A stretch of 64,000 nt of DNA from Anas platyrhynchos (taxonomy: Eukaryota > Chordata > Aves > Anseriformes > Anatidae). The stretch's first letter is position 1, and each line of letters starts with the position of its first letter. The stretch covers positions 4,501,501-4,565,500 of the forward strand of contig NC_092616.1 of NCBI RefSeq assembly GCF_047663525.1. Reading direction: 5' to 3'. The position numbers were made by a program, and so were the translations under genes. Positions 21,120 through 33,165 of this stretch are shown in pieces. The notes beneath the pieces were generated by a model that saw only the letters and a program-made list of their open reading frames with translations, was not told the origin of the DNA and ran no database searches.

Positions 21120-22365
21120 CTCTGCTAACACTGTCCTACCATTCCCTGCCCATGGCTGTGCTGCCTGCAGCTGTCCCTGCCTGCAGCTGGGTCTCTGTCC
21201 CCACGCCTCCTGCCTGCAGCTCACAGCCCCCATCCCACCCGCTGGGTGCTCAGCTCTGCCCTGCAGACACCTCCTGGCAGCAGGGCTCTGCCCAGGGGCA
21301 GCTCGCTGGGGACACGTCCTAGAGCCCAGGGCACACAGACCCTGCTGACACTGCATGTGAGGTGGTGGAGCTTTCTAGGGGCTGAGGGGAAAGAAAAGAT
21401 CCTTGTAACCTCTCAGCCATCATGGAGTCTCAGGCACTTCTTGGAACTAACAGCATATATTTCTATTACATCTGAGGCAAGTAGAGAAGATTGAAAGTTC
21501 AGGAGGCTCACAAAAGCTGTGACTGAAGCTTAAATCCTCTACCTTATCCCGGCTGTTGCAAAGCCCCCTTGGATACACCCTGGTTGTGCTGTGTTTTTGT
21601 GAGCAGGCTGCCCCAGGTAGCAGCCTCCCACCAGAAGCAGGACCCTGCCCTACTGGAAGGGCTCCTTCCACCCGCAGCTTCTCCCCGCAGCGCCCTGGGC
21701 AGCTCCCCGGGCAGGCTGAGTGCTGAGCCTGGCAGGCGGCAGAGGCCCTGCCCCGCCACACAGCCCCTGGGCCACAGCAGGGACCCTGCTCTGCACCACA
21801 GCCCTGGACACCCCTACCTGCACCCCCGGCTTCACAGCTTGCAGCTGGCCCACGAGAAGGGAGCCGTCGGGGCCTGGACAATGACCCTATGGCAGGGAAC
21901 CCCTGTGCTGGAGCATGTCTTCTCTCGAAGAAATAAACACTCTCTGTCTACAGCCTCATCTGCTCTGGAATAATCCCGGTCTAGGGCACATCCAGGATAC
22001 TCCAGTGCATTGCAATGCACTCAGACTTACCGTGTTAAGGGTTGCAAGCATTGCTTTTCCAGTGTACTCTCAGCTTTCTAACAATCCATGCAGTCTTTAA
22101 CAACTCTCCCTTCTCTGTCCTCACAGTGCCAGCTGCAGGCAGTGCCCCCAGCCCTGCTGCGCTGTGCACAGGAGCTGCTCCTGGGCAGAGCTGTCTCTCT
22201 GCAGCGCTGCCCGCTTGCCACGAGCTCCCCTTGGGCCCAGCTCAGCAGCAGAGGCCCAGCCCAAGGCCTCCCTTGCTCTGCTCCCCACCAGGCTCCCTGC
22301 ACATGGCTCTGGGGCTGCAGGGAAACCTTCCAGGGAAACAGCCTGAAGGAATCCCTGGGGCTCCC
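21120..22365 (-). repeat. GC-rich upstream cassette R-P-Q, copy 5' of OR 19249
   Basis: Three GC-rich blocks, named here R (21120-21370), P (21600-21840) and Q (22125-22365), lie 1-2 kb 5' of the OR. The same blocks occur in the same order and orientation relative to an OR at 54590-55780 (OR 56747) and 27930-29035 (lost OR), and P and Q also at 46370-46925 (OR 43321). Long ORFs exist on both strands of P and Q, but they start and end differently in each copy, so coding is not supported. It could be shared promoter or 5' exon DNA, or simply carried along by duplication. Confidence 0.7.
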
Positions 22366-23339
22366 TCCTGGGCACACACACTTCTTCACACCAGGCTCAT
22401 TTTTCCTAACAGAAAACCAATTAAGTGTAACAATCACATCTTGTCCCAGTGTCAGTTTGGACATCGAGTCATGGTCAGGGTCTGACCTTCATCCGCACTT
22501 GAGGAAATAATTCAGCAGAGTCAGTTGAGGTTTATCATGATGGCTGTAATTCTTGGGGTTGGAAGGCGTCTCAGCTCCCTCCCTTGTCTGGCACAGACCC
22601 ATAGGAGCTGGGATTCCTCTTACCCCCAGTTCAGGTGTCCCCAACATAGGCACCTTAATGTGAATTACTAAGCTACAATAGCTCCTTAGTGGAGATGGAG
22701 GACAGGCAGGAGCTGTTCAGATGGAAATACCTGCTGACATTTGTGCTTGATTCTCTGTGAGTCAGGTGGAGGCATTCCTTTGGGTAACTAAAGGCAGCAG
22801 ATGCCAATATGTAGGACAACTGAACCTGTCCCTACTCCTTATGTTCAGGGCAGCCTGCAGAGGCTGTCAGCAGAGCAAAAGGAGTCACGTGTCACAGGGA
22901 GAGCTAAACCTATTCTGTTCTCTTTTAAATGTTCTCTTTTTTCCTTTCTTTTCTACATGACCCTTGGCTGTAATGGCTGTTGTGTCTCGGTCATCTCCAC
23001 AGGGCCTCAGCTCTCACCAGCCAGGTCTCCCTGCCCTTTGTACTTTGAGGCAGGACTTTGCAGGGGTACAACAGGTGGTGGGTGGGGATAAAATCCATGG
23101 TTACTTTGCAAACTACACCCTTAACAGTCCATGGGACCTAAGGGCCTGCATCCAAGGGTACAGGGAGAGTGTTCTGGCCTGAAGGTACTGGCTCCTTATG
23201 ATCCCAGGAAGGGATCAGACAGCAGCATTCAGGTGCTGTAAGAGATCATTTAAATGCTCTTAGAGCTAAGACTATAAGGAGAGAAGACTATAGAGGATCT
23301 GTTGAATTTGGTGTGACTTCATTCTAGACACAGTACTCC
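22366..23339. other. Non-coding, nothing recognised
   Basis: No gene, clear repeat or transposon is seen, apart from a short CR1-like GGTTGGAAGG motif near 22558. Confidence 0.5.
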
Positions 23340-24900
23340 ACCGTTAGTCTCAGATCTCCATGACATGTTTGCACTGACCCTATGGGATTATTAAAGGTGA
23401 ACAAATTTTGCTGATCAGTCCTTGGCTCTCCAGTTGATGAATCAGCATATATATGGGAATCAGGGAATCTTGGGTGGTACCATATTGCCACTGGTGCATC
23501 TTTTGGGTAGCTACTGGCACGTCAACCCTCAGCAACCCCACAACTGAAGGATCCTGTGAGGCACCGGGCAAGGTAGAAAACTGTTGAATGTGCATAAATC
23601 ACCATAAATCACCTCCAGCATGGCCAATTCCATCAGATATGGGCTGCCTCTCTCCCTAGTTGTCCATTTGCCTGGGTGACATACAACATCTTCCTTGAAG
23701 GGATACCTTTCCTTTACACCTGACAGGAGTTACCTCAAGAGAGGGAGGATTTGTGCCCCCTTTGCAATTGCTTTGTCAATGCCCCCTTCCCTGGGGAGGG
23801 ATCCAAGCTGCTTGGCTTTCCTGCCCTCTAATTCCAGGCGACCAGCCCTGTTATCCCAGTATCGGAGCAGCCAGGTGACAATGTGCTGGCCTAGATGATG
23901 GCTGAAATCTAATCACACATCCCACGGCTCCCCAAGAAATAGTGATCAGGAGCTTACTGCTCCTTTTATGTTATCTTTGTTTTCATCTACTTTTTCCTGT
24001 GATGGCTCTACTTGAGAGTAGCCTGCCTCATCTTCCTATTCCTCCTTCCCTGTATGAGTAGGAGCTTCTTTCCTAGCTAAACAAGCTGATTTTGTCTCTC
24101 CTGTTTCTTCTCATGTATATGTATGACTGATGTATGACACAGGTTGGTTCCCTGGCCCAGTCACAGGGATTGGAGTTGTGTAGATTGCAACTCAGTAAGC
24201 ATAGGCCAAGCCCCAGCACATTGCAGTGATCTCTGTCACTTTGGAATTGCCAGGGTGATGACACTCCCTATTCAAGCACTTTAGCTCTTTTTATATTTTT
24301 TTTTATTTATTTTTTTTAGGATTCTGCACTTCTTCAGGGGTGAAGTTAGAAAACATTGGAGGTGCCCACAGTTCTAGGTGCCTACCCATATCCTCCCACA
24401 CACCCTGCCCCTCATAATTATCCTGCCTCAGGGCAGATCATTGTGTGGCATTCTGAAATAGTTTACTCTAACCTTAAACAAAACCTGAAACACGTTCAGG
24501 ACACATAACAATATGTACAGCGTGATTTGAACATCCCATGGATTCAAAGTTTTGAAGAGCTAATATAACTAGCTGTGGGGAGAAGAAGTGTCCCCCCCTT
24601 CCCCCCCCCCCCCATCATTTCCATAGATTGGCTCCCCGAGGTGAAAAGTAAAGACTGTTAATTATAAATAGTTTCTGAGAGAACGTTCCTCGAGCATGGA
24701 GGTGACAGCAATGCTGAGTACAACTACCAGATTTGTCTCATGACCAGTAATTTTATCACAACATAAGGCAGTGTTAGGCCATAAACTAATAACCATAAAT
24801 GAGCCCCCACAAAGGATAAACAGCACAACAGGGAACACACACAATATGTAATGTGCTACCCAACACAGTTCTGTGACCAAACACAACTACTACACCAACA
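23340..24900 (-). mobile_element. Endogenous retrovirus internal remnant (gag and pol pieces)
   Basis: Reading the minus strand, about 23640-24300 resembles a class III (ERVL-type) retroviral gag region, including an open stretch around 23700-23900. Directly after it, ORF 23380-23595 looks like the entry to a retroviral reverse transcriptase (IPIYMLIHQLESQG). In a complete provirus these regions lie far apart, so the remnant has a large internal deletion and several stops. A poly-C tract is at 24594-24613, and 24660-24900 may be leader sequence. No LTR of matching orientation was found beside it. It is not functional. The family call comes from general resemblance and should be searched. Confidence 0.55.
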
Positions 24901-24989
24901 AAAAATGAACATTGTGGTCAGCAACTATGAAACTGATATATTGCTTCTAACAACTTTATTTTAACATGATCCAGTCGTATCTGTCATTA

Positions 24990-25434
24990 TCTGAACTGTT
25001 TATGGCCCCACGCAGGATGCATTTGTGAAGGAGGGCATCCCACAGGAGGGACTCAGAGAGGGCAGAGATTGACCATCAAGGAGCAGTGGAAACAATGTCA
25101 GGGACTAACTGCAATTCCCAATTCTCCTGTTCCACCCAGGAGAAGGAGTTACAGGAGGCTGGATGGGGGGAATGGTGTTTTTTATTTGCTTGTATTTTCT
25201 CAAGGTTGTAGTCCGCCACTGATAGTCAATACGCTATATTAATCTGCCTATGCTAAGTCTGTCTTGCCTGTGATGATAATTGGTACCCATGAGGATATTT
25301 GGTGGGTGACCTCCTGTTCTACCTCAAGCCTTGAGCTACTTTCATCATAATTTTCCCCCCTTTTCCTTGTAGGTGGGGAAGTAAAGGAGCAGTGGCCATG
25401 GAGTTCACCTGTGTACCTGTGTAAAACCACCACA
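24990..25434 (+). mobile_element. 5'-truncated LTR, same family as 61086-62136
   Basis: The order of motifs matches the 3' half of the LTR at 61086: a GGCAGAGA stretch, a purine-rich GGAGGCTGGATGG region, CTGCCTATGCTAAGTCTGTCTTGCC, and an end AACCACCACA at 25434. The poly(A) signal is degraded and the 5' half is missing, so it is older. Its orientation is opposite to the ERV remnant beside it, so they are probably separate insertions. Confidence 0.6.
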
Positions 25435-25499
25435 GTAGGGAGATTGGAAGGGTCCAGCACCAGGGCTGTGTCCATCCAGGGATGGCATCTCAGCACCCA

Positions 25500-26660
25500 G
25501 AACACGCTCTGCCAGCCTGGTGCACAGGAGGGGCTGGTTCCCCTGAAGGAGATCAGTACAAGGGGAAGGCTTGATTTGCAACACAGGCATTTGTGGCACA
25601 TTCCTGAGAGGCCTGTGGAGCTGCAGGACACACCAGTCTCTGGGACAGCAGACGTCCTTCCTCCCAGAGCCAGATCCCGAAGAGGCACCAGCTCCCAGAG
25701 AAACCTGGCCCTGGACTGTCCCCATCACAAGGAGGCTGAGCCATGCCCAGAGGAGCCCTGGGGCTTAGGGCACCCCTAACATCAGGACCCAGGAATCCTG
25801 GCTACCGCATATTCCCCTGAGCCCAGAGGGACACTCAGGCAAGGCTCTTGCAGCAGCCACCAGCCATTTCCAGCCCCTTGCAAAGCTTTGGACAGCTGAC
25901 AGCCCTCGTCACACATCTTGGAAAAAGGCTCCTGAGTCGCTTACCTTTGGAGGAGAGCTGCAGGAGCACTGGGAACAAGGAAGTCATGTCAGAGGCGATG
26001 GTCACCCTCCAGCAGCCCTCCATCTCGCTTGCTGCTGGCCCTCAGCTCAGGACAAGGGATGCCTGCCCTGGCTCCTCAACCACAGCTCCTCTGCAAGGTG
26101 CCCCTGCTCCTCCGCCCATCAGCGAGGGTCGCCCAGTGGTCGCCTTGCTGCCTGCTGACCCCACTCCTGGCCACAGAAGGACAGTGTTGGGGAGCACCCA
26201 AGCAGTGGCCAGCAGGGACCAGGCCTTGCAGGGAAGTGCCGGCACTGCCGCTGCTCCAGTGACGATATCCTGGTGATGCAGCGCACCCCCTGTGACATCA
26301 GCACGTGACATTTGAAGGCCTGTGAGGTCAGTAGCATGGAGACAGCACAGATTGGGATAGAGACGAGAGATTTCCCTTCTTGTCATGAGGAACAGTCACC
26401 TCCCTTCTGCCCAGTTCATTCCTAGCGGTTCCTGACCCATCCAACAAAGGCCACAGAATAAAGGAAGTGGAGCGCTGGAGAAGTCCCTGCTGTGTTCCTG
26501 CCCCAACACGCCTCTGCACTTGGAAGCCCTTCCAGGAAGGTGGGGTTTGAGGCTTGTCCTGGGGCTGGGCTTTTTTCAAACGATGGGAGCGAAGACACCT
26601 GGGATGCAGCAGCCCCTCAGTGTGCCTGAACTCCTCTGCACCGCATGTCACTCACCTGGA
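25500..26660. repeat. Non-coding module U, long form, copy 2
   Basis: Same motif order as 4561-5170, extended to the right by about 500 bases containing TGACATCAGC and GACATTTGAAGGCCTGTGAGG. Its closest partner is 52385-53420. ORFs are not conserved in frame. Confidence 0.7.
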
Positions 26661-27929
26661 GAAGTAGGATGCGTTATATGGAGGGAATTGCAGCACATTC
26701 CCGGGCCTTCCTCCAGGCAGAGGGCCTTTGTGGTGTTGGGGCAGCCCTGAGGGCCAGTGGTGAAGCTGGGGCCAATCTCCAGGCAGGAGAAGGGGCTGCT
26801 GAAAATGTCCTTGGCTCTGGGCATCCTGTGATCAAGGGACACAGAAAAAAATCACTGGGCTGTGTCTTGACTAAGTAAGGGATGGGGGTAAGACGCAGCA
26901 GCAGTGTTTGCAAACCAAAGGACACAATTGGAAACCCCAGTGTGATATGCCTCATATCCATGCACTACCTGCCTCTAACACATAGAGGTGGTACAGACAT
27001 GTGGCTCACTGTAGCCATGGGAAGTGACCACTTGCTCATAAGCACCAGGTCTACCAGAGATGCCCTCAGGGGTGCTTGTTAAATACCAGCTGTGAATGGC
27101 CAGAGCTGTCCTGTGGGTCCCATGTCAGCTGCATGCTCCAGTGGTGCTGGGCAGCGTTGGCATCTCAGGTAGCACTGCAGGCCTGGAATTGCCTTTAAAT
27201 GGAGCAGCTGCCCCGAATTTCATTAGGCAATGTAGGGATGTCCATGAGACAAGTGCCGTTACAGTCCCTGGAGATGGAGGGAAAACCGGATGGAGAAGAG
27301 GGAGAGAGAGACTCAGCTCTCCCTGTGGCACAGTTCTCCATTGGGTCAGGTGGATGCCTCTACAGGCTGCCCTGAGCCTACTGAGGAGGGACAGGTTTAG
27401 TTGTCCTAAATGGGTGCATTTGCTGTCATTTCAGCTGGCCAAAGGCATTCCTCACCAGCCTCCAATGGGATGCCCCCAGGTGCTGCCCTGTCCCTCAGGG
27501 TACCTCCATGAGAGCTTGCAGATGCCTCACGTTCCTCTGCCCCCTGACATGTCACCAGGTGTTTGCAGCCCCCTGATTTCCTCCATCTCCATTAATGATC
27601 CTGGAGCTGAGACAAGGAGCTCACCTGCAGCTGCCCACATGGTGCACATCAAAGTGAGTGCAGAGGAATCCCTGGTCCTGTGGGTTTGTGGCAGGCATGG
27701 GAGGGATCTGAGTCCCATTCCAGCCCCAGGACAAAAACCCAGAATGAGATGTTGGGTTAACTGGCTGTGCTGAATCCCTTCCTTAAGCAGGGGGTTAAAG
27801 GAGGTCTATGACCATGTGTGGGTGTCCCACCATCAACTGGCATGAGAAGAGAAGACTGCTACAGATAATTATTTTTTTGCTAAGAGAAATGAGCCTAATG
27901 TCAAGAAGTGTGTGTGCCAGGTGAGGGAG
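26661..27929. other. Non-coding; one unexplained 225-codon ORF
   Basis: No transposon or known gene is recognised. An ATG-started ORF runs from 27096 to 27773 on the plus strand. It has no signal peptide, membrane segment or recognisable domain, is rich in P, S and G, and has no second copy elsewhere in the window despite the duplication. It is probably chance in GC-rich DNA. Confidence 0.3.
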
Positions 27930-29035
27930 GGAAGCCCAGGGATCCCTTCAGGCTGTTTGCCAGCAGGTTCCCCTGCAGCCCCAGGGCCATGTGCAGGGAG
28001 CCTGGTGGGGGGCAGAGCAAGGGAGGCCTTGGGCTGGGCCTCTGCTGCTGAGCTGGGCCGGGCTCCTGGGCCCAAGGGGAGCTCGTGGCAAGCGGGCAGC
28101 ACTGCAGAGAGACAGCTCTGCCCAGGAGCAGCTCCTCTGCACAGCGCAGCAGGGCTGGGGGCACTGCCTGCAGAGACACAGTGCTTAAAGGCAGGCAGAA
28201 GTGGCAGCATGCCCAGAGCTCACTGGGGGAGAAGACTTCCCAGCCCTGCACCCAGTAAGTATCTGGCTGGAGGGCAATGCAGCCGCAGTTCGTGGAGGCA
28301 GGAGAAGCCGGGGGTGCAGGCAGGGGTGTCCAGGGCTGTGGTGCAGAGCAGGGTCCCTGCTGTGGCCCAGGGGCTGTGTGGCGGGGCAGGGCCTCTGCCG
28401 CCTGCCAGGCTCAGCACTCAGCCTGCCCGGGGAGCTGCCCAGGGCGCTGCGGGGAGAAGCTGCTGCGGATGGAAGGAGCCCCCCCGGCAGGGCAGGGTCC
28501 TGCTGCTGGCGGGAGGCTGCTGCCTGGGGCAGCCTGCTCACAGATCCACAGCACACCAAGGATATTTCCAAAGGGAGTTTTGAAGAGGAGAGTTAAGACA
28601 GCTGTTAAGTAATTCAGGATCAGCAGTCCTGAGTTTCCTTTCTTTTTTCTATTTTATCTTTTTTTTTTTTTTTTTTTTTTTTTGGTCAGTGGGAAGAGAA
28701 TTAGATGCTATTTCCAAGAAAAGTCTGAGAGTCCGAAGCCTTCATAAGGAGGATTATAAGGAACCCCAGCAAGTCGGGACCTTTCCTGTCCCTGAACCCA
28801 TAGAAAGCTCCACCACCTCACATGCAGTGTCAGCAGGGTCTGTGTGACCTGGGCTCTAGGTTGTGCCCCCAGCAAGCTGCCCCTGGGCAGTGACCTGCTG
28901 CCAGGAGGTGTCTGCAGGGCAGAGCTGAGCACCCAGTGGGTGTGATGGGGGCTGTGAGCTGCAGGCAGGAGGTGTGGGGACAGAGACCCATCTGCAGGCA
29001 GGGACAGCTGCAGGCAGCACAGCCATGGGAGGGAG
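27930..29035 (+). repeat. GC-rich upstream cassette Q-P-R, copy without an OR
   Basis: Blocks Q (27930-28190), P (28290-28550) and R (28800-29035) are in the same order and orientation as those 5' of the plus-strand OR at 56747. Similarity to that copy stops at about 29035, and no OR follows. A pure T run of about 26 bases lies at about 28660-28685. Confidence 0.7.
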
Positions 29036-29724
29036 TGAGAGTGAGCTGCTCCCAGAAACATAGAAGGGGGACTTTTGACATTTCTCTGCTATCCCTGTAC
29101 TGCTGCTGCCTTCCACAGTAAAGCCCCATGGTGTCTTCCACTCCCCCAGTGTGGACCATCCCCTGCTCCTATAGGGGCTCTCCACGGGCTGCAGCCTCCT
29201 CCAGGCCACAGCCACCTGCTCCACTGGGGGCTCCTCCACAGGCTGTGGTGTGGAGATCTACATAGAGTCAGAATGCACACAAAGGTCTTTTAATTCAATA
29301 AGTAATTATAGAACGCTGCAGAATCATGTTTCTTGGTGAACTTTTTTAAAACAAGCATACATCTAGCTTGAATCACCATTTTTTATACACAGCAAACTTA
29401 TGAAACTCTCTCTCTGGCTACTTTTAATTGGCTGTTACAGCTTTTCCTAACTTACCTCTACTGAGTCTGTGCATTACAGAGGACCAGGGGCAGGAGGAGG
29501 AGGGGTATTGAGAGGCAGGTGGGGAAAACACCATATTCCACATTAGCATACATTACCATTTTGATTGGTGTGATTTTTAATATGTTAATGACCCTTAATG
29601 AGCAAAAGGTTAGTCTGGAATCTTCCTGCAGTTGTTTTTCTCCTTTTTGTTTTTTATCTTCCATCCCTTATCTCCTTTGCTTCTGATATCTCAAGGCTAC
29701 CTGTCTCCCTGTTTTCTTTAGGTT
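29036..29724. other. Non-coding, no feature recognised
   Basis: It lies where the 5' flank and start of a plus-strand OR would be expected. It is AT-rich from 29280 to 29720 with no OR similarity; an unrecognised old transposon is possible. Confidence 0.45.
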
Positions 29725-30412
29725 TCACAGAATCTTGGAATGGCCAAGGTTAGAAGGGACCTCTGAAGATCATCTAGTCCAACCCGCCTGCCAAGCAGGA
29801 TCACCGAGAACGCATTGCACAGGATGGCATCCAGGTGAGTTTTGAATATCTCCAAAGAGGAAGACTCCACCACCTCTCTGTGAAACTGTCACTCTCACAG
29901 TAAAGAAGTGCTCCCTCATATACAGTTGGAACCTCCTGTGCTTCAGTTTGTGCCTGTTGCCTCTTGTCCTGTCACTGGGTACAACTGAGAAGAGTTTGGT
30001 CCCATCCTCCTGACGCCCTCCGCTCAAATATTTATACACATGGATGAGGTCTCCCCTCAGTCTTCTCCTCTCCTAAACAGGCCCATTAATCTAATGCTCC
30101 AGTCCTCTAATCAGCTTAGTAGCCCTCCTCTGGACTCTCTCCAGTAGTTCCATGTCCCTCTTGTCCTGGGGAGCCCAGACCTGGACACAGGACTGCAGGT
30201 GTGGCCTCACCGCGACTGAGTAGAGGGGGAGGATCACCTCCCTAGGTCTGCTGGCAACACTCTTCCGAATGCACCCCAGGATCCTGTTGGCCTTCTTGGC
30301 CACAAGGGCACACTGCTGACTCGTGCTCAGCCTGCCGTCCCCCAGGACTCTCAGGTGCCTCTCTGCAGAGCTGCTCTCCAGCAGCTCACCCCCCCAGCCT
30401 GTTCTGCTACTT
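29725..30412 (-). mobile_element. CR1 fragment, 3' end and ORF2 C-terminus
   Basis: The CR1 3' tip is at the left; minus-strand ORFs 29770-30039 and 30091-30441 give the ORF2 C-terminus in two frames. It abuts the OR-type 3' flank at 30413 exactly where an OR coding region should end. Confidence 0.88.
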
Positions 30413-31645
30413 GGGGTTATTCCTCCCCAGGAACTTTCCATATGGAGTTTGCTTGTTCATTTGTTTGATTTTCCTTTCTGGCTTTGTGATAATATTGTCT
30501 ACACAGAAATGCCCTTCTCCATTCCCTTGTATGTAATTATTCCCGTCTGTGTGATGCATGGTTTCTAAACTATGAAACTGTGTATTTAAACCAAACAAAT
30601 CTTGGTCTGAGACCCATTCTCAGCAGATCAGGAGTGAATGGAAACTGGGGCTGTGGTGGCAGTGCCCAGAGCCCTGCAGCAGCCTGCAGTGCGCACTACA
30701 GTGGTGTCAGCCCAGCTGGGGAGGTGGGCAGAGAGTAGGGAGGTGGGAGAGCTGGGGGCCAGCTGGGCCAGGCTGGAAGCTGCCCAGCAGAGAGAAACAT
30801 CTGTATTGAGCTGGGATGTGCGTCCATGCGGGGGGAGGACATGGTGTTATCTTGAGAGCATGGCTGTGGGACCATGTCTGGGGCAGTGGGGCTGGGCCGC
30901 TGCAGGGATAGGGCACTGAGAGGGGCCATGAAAGATCTGCCAGGGGGTGACAGCAAGGACAGGCTCCAAAAAAGAAACTTACTTATCTTACCTTTGTGGT
31001 GGACATATGCTTTTAGGAAAGGCAAAGCTCACCTAGAGTTGGTGTCTACAAGGATATCAGGCCATGTGTTCACAAAGACACAATCTTGTAAACACACATG
31101 GATGTGCACACGCAGGCGGGTATGGCTGAGCACACCCAGACCAACTGCAACTGGAAGAAGGCAGGACAGAGAGATGCGATCAGGTACAGGGTATCTGGAG
31201 ACCTGCAAGGACTAGACCTCTGGTCCCCATTGCTCCCCTCCATCTCTCTGTGCCGTTTGCCCATTGCTCAAATCTCTGCCCACCAAGGGCTTGTGAGATG
31301 CTGCTGTCCCTCATAGCTTTGCCTGTAGTCTGCTCCTTTCTCACACTGTGCTCTGTCACATCCAGCACTTTCTTGTGCCTTGTCCCACAGGCTCCCATCC
31401 CATGTCTATGTTGGGTCCCTGCCTGCTCCTGGCCCATCACAGTGCTGTGAGGAGGTGTCCTCAGCAGCAGCCCAGCCATGGTGGCTCGACAGAGCTGTCC
31501 CCTGTCAGAGCTGCACCCTGTGTCCCGTGGGATTTGTTATGCACTCGATGACATCGCCGAGTCTGCCTGCCTGCCACCCAGCAGTCAGGTCACTGCAGTA
31601 GGAATGGTATCACAATACACGTCCCAGTTGTGCCACTGGGACCTT
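30413..31645 (+). repeat. OR 3' flank and downstream block without an OR (unit B copy)
   Basis: 30413-30640 matches the sequence after the stop codons of the ORs at 464 and 57682 (the TGTGATAATATTGT..ACACAGAAATGC order and TTTAAAC..AAA end). 30640-31645 then follows the block at about 1000-1645. No OR coding sequence precedes it. Confidence 0.7.
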
Positions 31646-31740
31646 CACACAGAATCACAGAATTTCTAGGTTGGAAGAGACCTCAAGATCATCGAGTCCA
31701 ACCTCTGACCTAACACTAACAGTCCCCACTAAACCATATT
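31646..31740 (-). mobile_element. Very short CR1 insertion (95 bp)
   Basis: Only the CR1 3' tip and 3' UTR. The unit A partner reads straight through (GGGACCTT joined to CCTCCACC at about 1650), so this is a clean, strongly 5'-truncated insertion made after the duplication. Confidence 0.9.
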
Positions 31741-32629
31741 CCTCCACCTCTCCCCTCTTCCCAGCTCCCAGCACTGCTGGGTTTGTTTCCTGGTAGTTCA
31801 GGTGATGTAAAATCCTCAAATCCCAACCACTTGCCTGTCTCTCTCCCAGTTATCTTTGTGTACATGTGTAACTCTGTATATACATTTACCTTTACTTGCA
31901 CACACAGCTGTAGTTACCTTTACTTGCACACACAGCTGTAGTTACAGCTGTAGCTATACAAATATATTTCGCTATACAGACAGAAAGATGTGAATATTCC
32001 CACCAAGAAAGGCAGATAATACCGATATGATTGGCACTAAGTTACCCATTCAAAGATCGAGCATTTCAGGGAACATTTTTAACTCTGTTTTTTTCTACTT
32101 TACCATTCAGGAGAGGTTGACACATCACAGATCTGCCCTGTGCCAGGAGTGAGGGGTGGCATGAATAGTCCAAGGAGGGACAGTTTAAGGGCAACTGGGC
32201 TCCATGCAGGACAGAAAATTGTCATTTTAATGCTGTAGGCCTTAATATTACCTACATGTGTTTAAGGCATTTAAGGCATTTCACCTCAATCAGTACATTA
32301 CAGTCAGCTGAAATGAATGAACAATTCTAATATAATGTGGGAGGTGTTCTGTGACATCAAAATTATCATATTTCAAGATGCCTATTACAGCAGGAGACAA
32401 ATACTGATCATCCCCTGTACTTGCATTGCCAGAATTTCTCCTACGCACTGCACTTCATCTCTTCAGTCTTTAAGGCATTTCCACCTGGTCTTACAAAACA
32501 GACCATGCTGGAAGTCACCTTTCCAACAGAGTGTGTGGACATGTGCTTTCTCCATTGTTCTGCAGAGTTCCCCTCCACTTGCTCTTGCTCTTTGGTTATT
32601 CAGATACTTCTCATATACCCAGTGTGCAA
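31741..32629. other. Duplicated non-coding DNA (unit B)
   Basis: Partner of 1650-1852 and 3446-3780 in unit A. It holds the empty site for the unit A CR1 at about 31966 and a 28-base tandem duplication (31888-31943). 32190-32400 resembles 5180-5390, an internal repeat of the unit. No gene is seen. Confidence 0.6.
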
Positions 32630-33165
32630 CCACCCTCTCGGTGAAGAACCTCTTCCTGATATCCAGCCTGAACCTCACCTGTCGCAGCTGGACACCATTC
32701 CCACGGGTCATATCATTGGTCACTAAAGAGAATAGATGGGTGCCTGCCCCTCCACTCCCCCTCGTGAGGGAGCTGTAGACCATGACGAGGTCTCCCCTCA
32801 GCCTCCTCTTTTCAGGCTGAACAGGCCAAGTGACCTCAGCTGCTCCTCATACATCATCCCCTCTCGGCCCTTCACCATCTTTGTAGTCCTTCTCTGGACA
32901 CTCTCCAGTAGTTTCACATCCTTCTTGTACTGTGGTGCCCAGAACTGCACACAGTAATCGAGGTAAGGCTGCACCAGTGAGCAGGACAATCACCTCCCTT
33001 GACTGACTAGCAATGCCGTGCTTGATGCACCCCAGGATGTGTTTGGCCTTCCTGGCTGCCAGGGCACACTGCTGGCTCATATTCAGCTTGCTATCAACAA
33101 AAAACCCCAGATCCCTCTCTGCAGGGCTGCTTTCCAGTGTCTCATCACCCAAGGAACAGAGTTCC
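32630..33165 (-). mobile_element. CR1 ORF2 C-terminal fragment
   Basis: A continuous old CR1 piece in reverse, with an ORF2 C-terminus readable in broken frames (for example [21 protein letters not shown] text in ORF 32798-32989). It is the partner of 4346-4560, where the left part has been replaced. Confidence 0.85.

Noticed and set aside
28201-28596. Long ORFs in block P on both strands (for example 28201-28596 +, 46304-47023 -, 46488-47075 +)
   Set aside because: Open frames exist on both strands in GC-rich DNA, start and stop differently in each of four copies, and show no domain. Treated as non-coding.
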